Source: Pestalotiopsis fici W106-1
Lineage: Eukaryota > Ascomycota > Sordariomycetes > Amphisphaeriales > Sporocadaceae
Direction: 5' to 3'
Length of the DNA: 64,000 bases
Assembly: GCF_000516985.1 (NCBI RefSeq)
Contig: NW_006917091.1
Coordinates: 1,812,977-1,876,976 of the forward strand
In this document: piece after piece, positions 9,923 to 21,471 of the stretch
Numbering within the stretch: the stretch's first letter is position 1
Layout: every line of letters begins with the position of its first letter
Position numbers and translations under genes: made by a program
Notes under the pieces: model-generated
Database searches by the model: none
Seen by the model: only the letters and a program-made list of their open reading frames with translations
Told to the model about the DNA's origin: nothing

Positions 9923-12321
9923 CTCGATGTTGTCCCTTGTTTGAAGCCATTGCTTTAGATCATGAATTTGTCGAATATGAAAATTTGGATTCCCTGAGAG
10001 AGTGATAAACTGGAGGATAACTAGACAGGAGATTTTTCCAAGTAGCAAGCGAGTGACATGATGTAAGTGACCAGTTTTCCAACCTTGCATTCTTCCATAA
10101 CACTAGTTGACGCTGCCACCATTCGCCAAAGGTAATTGCTATTTGCAGCTGACGGCCAACATGAAGCAAGCTCATATGAAAAGATATGATAGGTATGGGT
10201 AATAGTTGTTGTATTAGTTGAGTTGTTCACGTCCAACAGAGGTTGGATGGTTAAAGATATATACATGTGTGGAGAAGCGCTCCACTTATTCCTACATTTT
10301 GACAGCTCAGACAGATAATGGAACTTTTGATACTTCAATTCATACATCTTGATTCATCTCGAAGATTGCACGGAGATGAATCTGAGGAGTCGAAAAGTAC
10401 CAGTCTGCGAACGGACGAGCCTCAGATTCAGCGATTGATTGTGCGCAAGGCTGTGACTAAGCTTCATGGCGAAGCATTTTGTGCTTGCATGCCAACGTAG
10501 ATGCATTGCCAACCAAATATGGTAGTAGCAAAAAGCCTCGACCGGCCAGACCGATGTCATGCACAGTATGAACAAGGCCAAGCATTGCGGGACTGGCCAG
10601 TAGCAGCGTAGAGTCCTGTCAAAAGGGTTCAAGCTAGATGAAAATAGGATTCGGGCTGAACGTTGCGCCATTGCACAGCAAATGCCAAGAGAGGACAAGG
10701 TTAGTGTTAATCAAGGTTATAACCGTGTGACTGTTCATGAAGCACACTGTCGAAGCCGTCGATCACCTCACGGAGCCGCTGGACGATCTTCTTTCCAGTG
10801 TCTCCGGTGTGGCTGACATTCTCGTTGATATGGACGCTCAGTGCCGCCAATACCACATTATAACAGGAATTGAGCCAGCGAACTTTGGCAAAAAGGAAGC
10901 TGAATCTGTGCAAGCCAAATGGGGCCAGGTTTCTGAGGCTTATGAGGCGTGGCTGGACATCTTCAATGCGCAGCGCATTTCTCCAATCACCTTTTCCATC
11001 ATTGAGAAATGATGATCAGCATTGAATTGGTTTTTGATATCACGGCATAATAGTTCATGGGGAACTTTGGGTGTCTTGTGAAGAATGTTGGATTTGTTCC
11101 ACTAGGAGAAGCTTTTTCTTTCCAATATTCCTCTTACTTTAGTTCTTTTTGTTGTTGATTATTCTTTTCCGTTCAGACTACGAAATTTATCTCTTTCGCA
11201 TATCGCATAAGTTACTAAAATATACATATTTCTTCTTGTAAAACCTGTGTTCATTTACTCCCATGAACATTCTGAGTCTCCTTGAGCTGTATTTTACCTA
11301 CAAGCCAACGCCCGTGGGTTGATGGTCCTGGTCTTCATTGAACCCCTTACACAGGCACTAACTCGACCTGAGCGCCTTTCGCATTAACACTTATTTGCAG
11401 GAGAGAGCCCTATCAGATCCTAATCCACCTCTTTGGGGCGTCGGACTAGTTCTGTGTCGATTAGGCATCGCGGTACATCTCTAGACTTTCCGCGACTCGC
11501 CCAGGACTTGTCAATGCTTGTTTCAACCTATTCCTCTCCCTACATCGGCAACGAAGAAATTATTCTTGAATCTCCAGCAAGCGAATGCGCCCCTGTCCGA
11601 CACCGCCGGATCTCCAAGGATCTTCCTCCACAACTATTACAACTCTGGAAGCTCGGGATCCAAGCCCCGAACAAAGATCGCAATGGCCACACAACGTGAA
11701 TTAGTACTTCACAGTACATCAAGCACTCTTGCTAAGAAGGGTCGCAATAGAAGCTTGAGATGGCGCAATGCGAAGGGTGAATAGTTAATTACCTTGGGGT
11801 AAGGCCATCACCATGAGAGCTGGCGGATATGCAAGGCTATGCAGGCGGTGCGACGTAGCATTCCCAGAATAACGGATGACAAGGCTCATCGGGTCTGTCG
11901 GATCGTCACACCATGCTTTCCAGCCTTGCGATGATTTGCTGTCGACGCTCGTTGAGCAATTTTTTCATTCGCGTCATATGAGGCAAGAACATGCAATGTC
12001 ATGGCATAGGCTACTGCCAAGATTCCCATAATCAGTGGTGGATCAGCTTTATAAAAATAGAACTTTGGTCGAAAAGTTCCAAGCAGTTAACACCAATCCT
12101 TGACAGGAGAAAGATCGAGTGCCAGATGCAGGCTCAAGATTGCATCTCTTACAGCCTGCAGAGCTTCTATTGAGATAACAATTAGCACGCAAAGAACTAG
12201 AGCTGGTCGTCCCCAACGTGGAGAAGATTCTAGAGATCTCTAAAGCGTTGCTCAAGTAGCTCAGGGCTCCGACACGTTGATTATTGGCTCTTGAAATCAC
12301 CTGCACTCAGAGTCTTTCACC
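9923..12321. other. Long gene-poor spacer
   Basis: About 2.4 kb separate membrane paralogue A and the ATP-grasp gene. Only one short frame (10737-11012, listed separately) looks coding-like. The rest is AT-rich with short frames that match nothing I know. Confidence 0.5.
10737..11012 (+). CDS. Short unrecognised ORF, possible remnant of an eroded gene
   Basis: An ATG-to-TGA frame of 91 residues has an acidic, helical composition (LTEPLDDLLSSVSGVADILV, then KWGQVSEAYEAWLDIF). Just upstream, another stretch (about 10623-10700) reads like coding sequence ending at a GT donor, so this could be the last exon of a decayed multi-exon gene. The opposite strand is also partly open (10707-10913), so strand and reality are both uncertain. 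No function is assigned. Confidence 0.25.
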   Translation: MKHTVEAVDHLTEPLDDLLSSVSGVADILVDMDAQCRQYHIITGIEPANFGKKEAESVQAKWGQVSEAYEAWLDIFNAQRISPITFSIIEK

Positions 12322-14381
12322 ATGGCTATCATAGATCTTGACCAGGGCCGTCGGCCATCTCACAATGGATTCACAGACAATTCGGAACTCGGTAAGCGCC
12401 TCATTCTTCTTGCTTATGATGAAGCTAATTGTGTGATACAGCCACGCAAGATGCTAAAGATATACTCATTGTCAATGAAGTAGAGCGCTGGAACCCCTTT
12501 GGAGATGGCGGTATCAGTGTCATCCATGTATCCGTCGGGGTTTCTTCGCCTGAGAGCCTTTCTAGACTTGAAAGTACCCTAAAGACTTTATCCCCTCCGA
12601 CTGGCAACTCGGAGCCGTCACCAAAGGGTGTGTTGCCTTTGGGTGTTCCGGATGAGCAAGAAGTTGTCCAACTTCGCGCCCAGCTTCTAGTTGAGATATC
12701 CAAACAGGTCGTCCAGGTTCCCCGCCACGAAGTCGGGCTCTTGCTCTTCATTCCTTCTAAACCTGGGCATTTGGTCAGGTCTGATATCCTGGAGATCCGA
12801 TTAACTGACCTTGCCGGTACACACAATTTCGTCAATTTGACGAGTCCTACTAGGCTTTTTTCTGGTGACGACAAATTGCCAGCTCATTAGATGCGGCGCT
12901 CAAGTCAGCTGCGAGTGCCCTCTTCATCTCAAGCAATGCAGTCCTGGACCCAGCCGCGTTGGGCCGCGAGTTTGAGAACCGTTTGTCGTTTCCAATCATC
13001 CAGCCGGGCCAAAGACCGCGAAAGACTCTTGCGCTGGTCGGCAGCGTCCGGAAGCCACTTGTTGGGCTGGGGTTTTTTAGAGCTGCGCGTGCGCTTAATA
13101 TAGGCATCGTGCAGCTTGATCGCCCGAACCACTGGACTAGTACACCCGAATATGCATCTTGGGTCGAAGCTCAACTGCCCATTGATCGTACCCCTGATGA
13201 TGGACTAGCAAGCCGTATCGTAGATGCTATCAAGGGCTACAACAAGCCGGTGGAAGGTCTTGTAAGCTTCTTCGAACCGCTACAGGTAGGCACAGCGAGG
13301 GCAGCTAAAGAATTGGGTCTTCCGGCCCCGCCTGCCAGTGCCTTCGAGATCGCCACAGACAAGCAGCGGACCAGCGCCTTTCAAGGCAATGCTGCGTACC
13401 GTGTGTCCAGTCTAAAGGAGGCGCTGGAGACAGTTGAGCAGCATCCTCAATTGTCATACCCTCTGATTGTTAAGCCCTGCAGCGGCCGGGGGTCCGAGGG
13501 TGTGTTCCGACTCGACAATGAAGCAGACTTGGTGCAGGCTTTTGATTCAATTGACTTCAGTCGACACGGTGCCGAAGTTGTCATTGAACCGTTTTGCGAC
13601 GGGCCCGAGGTCGATGCAAACTTGGTGCTGAGCGACGGGGAGCTGCTCTTCTTCGAAACCTCGGATGACCTTCCAAAGGACGCTGATGCCGCATCGAAGC
13701 AGGATGGAGACCTGCAGACTTTCATCGAGCTCGCCAATGTTATGCCCTCGGCTTTACCTCATGATGAAGTCGAGATACTCAAGAACTCGCTGCATCAGAG
13801 TCTGGTTCGACTGGGCTTCCGCACGGGCTTTTACCATCTCCAAGCGCGCGTCCAGCGGTCACGAGCCAAGTACGTCACCAACTTGGATGGTATTACAGAC
13901 CTTGCCAGTAATGACTTGATTGAGGCGACAGTCGAACCTAGTGCTTGGCTGCTGGAGATTAACGCACGACCTCCTGGACTGCAAGAGTCGTGGGCTTCTA
14001 GATCCACTTACGGAATCGACTTTTGGGGGTCTAGCGCTGCTCTCCGGCCTGGAAGACCAGAAAGACACGGCACGTCTCCTTTCGCTTCCGTTTAAATCCG
14101 GCAATCAGTATTGGAGCGAGATTGTATTTGTGCCTGTGCCGAAAGGCGGTATTTTCTCATCCGAGGATGTATGCCGTGAGCTTGTGGGCCGTCGTCCAGA
14201 CTTGGCTTCAAATATTTCTCGCAGCCTGTGCTTCTTCGACAAGGGCGAAGTGGTCCCTGATCCCAAGTCCGGGCTTCTATCGTGGGTTGCGTATTATGTA
14301 GTCTTCTCCCGTAAAAGAGGGCAAGATCTGCTCCAAATTTCGGAGGAGGTGAGGCGGGAGACCAGGTTCTCAATTGTGTAG
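12322..14381 (+). pseudogene. ATP-grasp ligase-like protein, broken by two single-base frameshifts
   Basis: Exon 1 is 12322-12391 (MAIIDLDQGRR start); exon 2 begins at 12442. Read with two frame corrections the product is about 669 residues. ATP-grasp hallmarks are the nucleotide-binding loop PLIVKPCSGRGSEGV, the acidic segment CDGPEVDANLVL and the metal-binding EINARPPG. The layout resembles fungal carnosine-synthase-like amide ligases, which join a carboxylate to an amine through an acyl phosphate. The first break, near 12881, behaves as if one base is missing: the upstream frame hits TAG at 12888 while the downstream frame continues with LDAALKSAASALF. The second, at the T4G5 run 14021-14029, behaves as if one extra G is present: YGIDFWG continues into LALLSGLEDQKD in the next frame. 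It is either a recent pseudogene or has two homopolymer/indel errors. Introns at these points would be too short. Confidence 0.75.
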
Positions 14382-15034
14382 ATAGGACAGGTTCATATCT
14401 GGACATGTGCTAAAATGAGTGTTTGCCTCATTGATTCGGTAGATAGCTATTATAGTTATCAATCTATAGCCGGAGCAGAACAAGTCAGGAGTTGAGTGTA
14501 GTGTTGAACTAAACAAACGGGCATATTTCCATGTGAAATTGCGTCTACCTCTAGTAACGACAAAGCCCTTGTGGTAGGTGTCTAGAAGGCTCTAAATCAT
14601 ATACAAATCAACGGTTTGAATAACATGAGACGAACAGTGTGCAAATGTGAGGCTACTGAATCTTAATCACTAAATAATTAATATTAATCATTGACCCCAA
14701 ATATGTCAGTTTGTCTCAATGCGCATATCGGGGTATAATAGACCTTGTTCCGCGCGAAAGCATCTACCGCCTTTGTGACCACTAGTGTTGCCATGTTTAA
14801 AGCCAGGTCATTTTGCATTACAGCAAATTTAATGTTTGTCCGTGGCATTGCTGTTGGAATCGTTCAACTACCATACCAACTTAATGGGGGATGAGAAACA
14901 ACTCTGTTAGTGACTACAGCGTACTACAAACTCTCCTGCAGCGTTCGAAAAAAGAAAGTTCAGAAAGAGGAAATGAAGCTTGTAATACAAAAGGCTGGGG
15001 TTCTAGCCTATAATTAGTATAACGTTCAGGTTAT
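14382..15034. other. Intergenic, no gene seen
   Basis: This is AT-rich spacer between the convergent ATP-grasp gene and membrane paralogue B. I see no open frame of note. Confidence 0.6.
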
Positions 15035-17604
15035 TTAAGAATAATACACTTCTCTCCGTGCTCGTTCCATTTCACCAGGGTCGTTAATCACCAGTTCCAG
15101 ATTCCTTCCCGAAGTCACGCGAACCATGGCACGGCTTTTCCACACCTTTGAGAAGGAACCGACGCCTGCTCCCGTGTTCTGTAGCTCATCGGGACATCGT
15201 GACTTCCACGACAAGGCGACAATATCTTGTAAATCATCCCAGCCCGCCACCTGTACCGGGCGATCCATCTGCTCACGAAAACTAAACATTCTTGGAATGA
15301 TCTTGCAATAGAGCAAGAGACCCAGGAGATAGGTAAAGACCACAGCAAGGTAGGTATAGACAACGAAAAGAGCAAACGTCAAGGTTTGTGAGGGTACGCC
15401 TGCCCCATATCCAAACTCATCTATGGTAAATGTCCACGATTGGTATGCCGCAAACTCAGCAGTGATCTGATCGAAATCGTCATAGCCGGACAAGCAAAAA
15501 GTGTCGCCCTCTTCTGAGGACGAAATTACGGGGCAGCTTCCATTTCCCCTGTCGAGCCGCGTGGGGACATAACCAGTGGGATTTACTGGCGAAATGTAGA
15601 GGAGTTCCAAGAGGTCAGGAGTCTGCTGCGTGATTACATAAGGGGCGGACGACAGAGTGGTTGCATGGGAGAGAGCGTTGACGAGGACTAGGCTCAGGAC
15701 CTTCTCAATATTTGAGGATTGAGTGCTCGAGTCCTCTCGATACTGAAACCCGGTCGACAGATAGCCTGGATTGCCTTCGTCGCTTTCAATGGTAGGCCCC
15801 AGGAGTGAGTCGAGGATCCCAATCGTCAGTGGAGGGTCTTTGGCGGCGTCCCAGTCTGGGTCTTTCCATAAAGCAGCCACGGTATCGTTGACAGGTATGT
15901 TGAGCATATCGGCCCATTCGTGTTCTATCGTGATCATGACACTCTCCTCCAAGTCGCTAAATATTCCCAAGTTCCAACCGTCTCCGGCATTCGAAGCAAC
16001 AGTCTCCACAGTGTTCGTCCGGCGGATCGGAAGACTGATTGAAGATGAGACCCAGTGAGGTATGAATGTGCATACACTGGCCCACCATCGCTGCCCTATG
16101 GGTTCTACCAACCCGGTATCTGGATCAGGAGGCCCGTAAGCAGTATACGGTATCTTGACCATGGCGGATAGAAGGCCATCCGTTGTATTGATCCAGCGAA
16201 AAATAGGAAACATGTTAGCTTCCGGGTCAAAGTCCCAGTACTGACTGTCAACTTGGCGATCCGTTTGATCAAATTCTTTCCAACTATTGCAGGCTGTATC
16301 GCCTAGACAGTCCAAGCCGTCTAGGGACCAGTATGGTAGTCCGCTGCTATCATTGCGGCGCAGTGCATCCCGGGCTTGATCCCAATCCCACAACTGACAC
16401 TTGGACTGAACCTGTGAGTTATGCGTTAGTCATTACAGAAAATTCGATTTGCTAGCATTCGTCACCGAAAGTCTACAGTGGCACTTACCAGTGGTTGATA
16501 CAGTTGGTTTGATGGTGCGATATTTACCCGAAAATCTTTTAACAAATCGGCGGCTTGCGAGTAGTACATGTCCACATAGTCGATGAAGTAGCCAGTGACT
16601 TCCAGCGCAGCAGAGGAAGCCGTCGTGGCCAAGGTGATCTGCCCATCGCTAGTTGCTGTGTTACTAATGCTTATCCATCTTCGTATCTCGGTTGAAGCCA
16701 TATTTCCGGCTATGCTGATGTTTGGAATGAGTCGATTTGAGTCCCAACTTCCGATCCATAGATTGAATGTGTCAATACCATATGCAGGACAGATATATCC
16801 CTGGGAAATTCTCCTCCCCTGGCATTGGTAAAGTAGTCCGGTCCTGTTGAGCCAATCTACATCGAGTCGGCTGGGCCAAGAGTCAATTTCTGCTTGTGGT
16901 TCCAGACCAATGTCCAAGGACAAAGTGCCTGTAGGGTCATGAAACTCCCACCAGCCCGTGCTAGGTATCATCAAGATGGCGGAAGCAGGACCCATTGCGA
17001 TGGACAGGAGTGAGGCCAAGGCGATGAAGATTGCAAAGGTGGCAGCACGGCTGCGGAAAGCCAAAAGCAAGCCTGAATGCTTGAGATAAGACAAGTCGCC
17101 AATTCTATAACCCGACGTGACCAGACCCAATGGCAAACCGTTGCCCATCAACTTTATTCGATATAGATCGAGGGCAATGTTGGACAAGGATAACAAGACC
17201 AGAAGCTCGTACAATTTTGCTGCTATCTGCAGCATGTGGAGTATATCGTTGGTATTGAACTCATGCCCGTTGATCCAGATTGTCTTTTCAAAGTCGAACC
17301 AAAAATGAAGCGCAGAGTTTTGCCATAAAAGAGCGAAGCTAATGGTCAGTGCCGGAACGTGTGTCACCATGAGGCTGCACAATTGTTTGAGTGGACCTCT
17401 TGTCAGCTTCTTGGGTTTTTCTGGAATTTCTTCCCATTTGGTCGATGCATCTGGTGTTGCGACGGAGATTGTGCTGTCGGTCCTCGTCTCTTCGCTTAGG
17501 TATTGCACACCTTTGAGGTCGCGGTCCGAACAAGTAGATGACTCTTTCATCTCAAACCCCAGAGGCCCAATCTGGGGACAATTCACTTGGGGCGGTGTTG
17601 ACAT
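15035..17604 (-). CDS. Uncharacterised polytopic membrane protein, paralogue B
   Basis: There are two exons, 17604-16489 and 16411-15035, joined by a phase-0 GT-AG intron, giving 830 residues. The N-terminal 70 residues are hydrophilic. Hydrophobic segments lie at about 75-95, 123-147 and 187-211, followed by a large hydrophilic region and a last membrane segment at about 714-743 before a cytosolic tail ending in EVYYS. Family motifs are AAKLYELLVLLSLSNIAL, GYRIGDLSYL, GPASAILMIPSTGWW, and the C-terminal WDDLQD, GAGV and VWKSR. The splice site falls exactly where paralogue A reads YQPFVQS without an intron (here YQPL, then VQS), which supports both models. The topology suggests a cell-surface or endomembrane protein with a large lumenal or extracellular domain. 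Function is unknown and I do not recognise a named domain. Confidence 0.85.
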
Positions 17605-19635
17605 GATGATGATGAAGATCTAGTGACGGATAGCCCTTCAAGAGCTGAAGCACATTGTAACTCGAATGGATGAATATTGAGGAGGATGCAGTGGTTCGCC
17701 ATATCTGCCTGCGAGGTAGTGGAGGCTTCTTATCTCAACTTGACGCCATTCAAGGTACCATCGCAGCTGAATTCATATAAAAAGGAATAACCCCTACGAG
17801 GTTGCAGTGCACACACGGATACTACCTGCTCGGTTCCGGGCTGGGGGCTATTTCTATAATCTGGCTCTCTTGTGTCGTCGCAGTTTCCTGGTAATTGGCT
17901 GAGCTGCCACGCCAAGCCGGAACCCTATTTTTAGCGCCCGTGATGCGACCCTGGAATCCTGGAACCCTTGATGTTGAGCGAGCGGGCAGCCACCTACCTA
18001 CCTTGCATACCGGTCACTATATTGGACAGAATAAACGAGATGCCGCTGTGCAAGTTCTCCAACGCCTATGACGATATCGTGATAGGAGGGCGATTGACAA
18101 TCCATTGTGTACGGAGAGTAAATGACCAGCGCCGAAATTATGCCAAAGTTGAAGAGTTGGTGAATTTAATGCTCTTCAATCCAGGCCCAAGAGGCAGGAT
18201 TTCCTATTTGAGCAATGGCATTAGAAAACAAAAGTCACGTGACGAGGTTAGACATGTTTGCATGCAGATCGCTGCCATTCAAGAATACATCGAGGTTGGT
18301 AGCTCCCGAGTCATCAAAACAATCACAGAATGATAAACCTATCTGGAATAACGGCAATGCCTTGAGGTGAAGAGAGAAAACTTCACGAGCGTAGAGCATC
18401 TCGAGGGTAATTGGCTGAGTTCAGTTCTCGCGCACGCAAGGAAAAATGGTCCATTCGAATTTCAAAGTCAATGATAGAATGATACAATCGTTTTACAGAA
18501 TCTGAAGATATATTGAGTATGCTTAATCTAGGCCAAAAAACTTATGTATGCACAAACGGGAAGGACAAGCTTTATGCAGCTGTTCATAAATGTCCACACT
18601 AGCTAGTCACAAGTGGCGTATTGGTCCTTGAAATTTGGCATACTACAGACTACTATATGATATGATCCACTATGGGGATTTGACATGATTAAAATGGCTA
18701 AGTTTGGGCTGAAACTGATGGCACTTGTTCCTTAGCTTGAAAATCTGCTCTAGATATTCTCCTATTTATTGGACTGAGTCCAGCCGACTATAACAAAGGA
18801 AAATCACAACAGCGCAACTGATGATTGACCCAATAATAAACTTGTCCCTTCATTCATGCTCAACTTGACCATGGATATCCACCTAGTCCAAGATTGGAGG
18901 AGAAAGCATGGCAGGAAACAAAGCCACTAATTACAGACCAAGATTCGGTACTGCCGATATTATTGCCCGTGCACTCACTCGGCCTGTGGACTCTTTGGTT
19001 TGGTGGAGTGCCTCACCAGAAAGTACGTCTGGATATGCGGACAAAATCAAGCTCCCCCTAATAACACTTGCTCCATTCCTGCTATATAACTCTGTCCTTA
19101 TTTTGACTACACAAAACCAACATGTGTACTCCGTATTTGGAACTGAGACGTACGGCACGTGATGGCGGGTAGTTGAACCTTGTGACTCAAATTGTTGACG
19201 TTGGATTACCCGTGTACTTTCAGATTTTAAGGTTGCTCTGCAAGCATTCCGTCGTACAACAGTTCTCACGCATAGTAGTCGACAATAATAAAGACGGCAG
19301 ACGTTTGATTTATTAGTCTGAATACTAGTGGGCGGATATGCTGCTAGCACGCTTCGTGTTTAAGCCGTACCTCCGCCTCAAATGATGATCTCATGTGGTC
19401 GGTGGGTCTAACGTCTAGACTAGGCTGAATACGAGGAAGCCCGTTTTTCTCACGACATTTCCAATTCATCATTATGGAATTGTACACTTTTGAACTCACT
19501 AAGGATCTAAAAATAAAATAAACCGTTCAAACTTAAATATGCGGCATGCCTCGCGTTATATGGGAAGTCAGCTTTGGCAAAGCATCTCATTGTGTCTGGA
19601 AATACAGCCACTGATACAGACAAGCCACATCCATC
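17605..19635. other. Long gene-poor AT-rich spacer
   Basis: This 2-kb stretch separates the divergent membrane paralogue B and the oxidase gene. Two short frames (17968-18333 and 18908-19162) have no domain-like features. It contains the promoter of the oxidase gene. Confidence 0.6.
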
Positions 19636-21270
19636 ATGAAGCTACGAAATGAGCTGCTGTGTATATTGAGTACAAGTGTCGCGACTTGTCTCGCATCGTG
19701 TGCCTCCTCGCCCTTGATCGACTGCCTCAACGACAAAAACGTACCGCTCAAGCTGTCTTGCGATACGGACTGGAACGACGCCTCTTCTGCTTACAATGTC
19801 CGGCTCCCGGTGACTCCGGCTGTTATTGTCGTGCCCGAGGTAGACACGCAGCTGGGCGATGCCGTCGCATGCGCCGGCCAGAATGATGTTCATGTTCAGG
19901 CTCGGTCGGGCGGTCACTCCTACGCATCATACGGTCTCGGCGGCGTGGACGGTGCCATGATAGTGGATTTGCAAACTTTCAACTCCGTAACCATGGCTTC
20001 CGACAGCGAGGACGAGGTCTTTGTCGGCGGTGGTGTTCGCTTGGGCAACATGGCGCAGGCAATCTACGATGCCGGCAAGCGAGCCCTGGGTCACGGAACT
20101 TGTCCAGGCGTGGGCATCGGCGGACACGCCACCCATGGTGGTTACGGATTCTCGTCGCGATCTTTCGGATTGGCGGTCGATCAGATTACTGCACTGGATG
20201 TTGTCCTTGCCAATGGCACCATCACAACTGCCACCTCGGACAGCAACCCTGACTTGTACTGGGTATGCAAGCAATCTCTTTTTCTCCGTTACGAGATTCT
20301 GTTATAGTGACACGAACTTACATTTTCATAGGCTCTACGTGGCGCTGCAGATTCCATTGGCATAGTCACTGGTTTCCATATGAAGACTTCGCCTGCCCCT
20401 GAGCAGGTCGTGAACTTCATGTATGACGTATCACAGTCAAACGCTGCCAACGTATCGGCTGCTGTCGACGCATTCCTCAAAGTGCAAGACTTTGTGCGCA
20501 ACGCTTCGTCCATTGACCGTAACCTCGGTCTCGGTCTCACGCTGGGTAAGAACAGTGGCACTGTCATCTTCCAGCTGGAGGGAACTTATTTCGGCTCTCT
20601 GGAGGAGTACACTGCGAATGTGGAACCCCTTCTCCTCCAGGGCCTCCAGGCATCGACAAGCAATGTCAAGCAGTACGACTGGCCATCATCACTTGCGGCA
20701 CTGGCTGGGTCCAGCTTGACGCCCCCATCACCGTACAACCTTCACCAAAATTTCTTCGCCAAGAGTGTCATGGTTCCAGAACCTGGAATGACCGAAGAGG
20801 CTTTACAGAACTATTTTGAATACCTTTTCAACGGTACGTATTAAGTCGTTCATTTGTCATCCATGGAAACTCATGTACGGTTTACTAACATGATAATAGG
20901 TCCCACATCTCCAACCCCATTCTACGTCCTCATTGACCTCTGGGGTGGTGCAGACAGTCAAATCAACACAAAAGACACGAACTTCGCCTCTTTCCCATTC
21001 CGGGATACTCTCTGGGTCGCCCAACACTATGCCTATTTTACCGAAACTGAGGAATTCCCAGCCGAGGGCATCACCTTCCTCCAGGGGCTCAACGACGCAA
21101 TGACCGAGAAGCTGCCAGCCTCGCACATGTACCAAAACTATGTTGACCCTACTCTCACTCGGGACGAAGCACACGCCCAGTACTACACCCCCGAAATTGT
21201 AACACGGTTGCAACAGATCAAGGCAGCTTATGACCCGGACAATGTCTTTGTCAACCCGCAATCGATATAA
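19636..21270 (+). CDS. Secreted FAD-linked oxidase, BBE/glucooligosaccharide-oxidase type
   Basis: Three exons (19636-20262, 20332-20833, 20900-21270) encode 499 residues. A signal peptide of about 20 residues ends near CLASC. The FAD-binding PCMH domain follows, with RSGGHSYASYG supplying His94 and GHGTCPGVGIGGH supplying Cys156. Together they are the usual double covalent anchors of the 8-alpha-histidyl, 6-S-cysteinyl flavin. The berberine-bridge C-terminal motif YDPDNVFVNPQSI closes the protein. Such enzymes oxidise oligosaccharides to lactones (CAZy AA7) or tailor secondary metabolites while reducing O2 to H2O2. Signal peptide and anchors suggest an active secreted enzyme; the substrate is unknown. 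It is intact, unlike several neighbours. Confidence 0.93.
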
Positions 21271-21471
21271 AAGTGCTCAGAGGGCGGGACTATGGGGCCT
21301 TTTACAAAATATTAGTAATGCATAATTGACGATCAAATAATCATTTACATTATATCGATGATTCGAAGTGAAATTAGAAGTATCGCACTGACGCATTCAG
21401 TACCTACCGCAAATCACTTTCTCGGGTATATAGTTCGCTCTTGAGCACCTGTCTTGTGTAGACTAAAGATC

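Noticed and set aside
12862..12937. A short intron to explain the first ATP-grasp frame change
   Set aside because: Candidate GT-AG pairs would remove only about 26-50 nt and delete sequence that looks coding (LDAALKSAASALF).
17968..18333. 121-codon plus-strand frame
   Set aside because: Unbiased composition, no domain-like pattern, AT-rich surroundings; consistent with chance.
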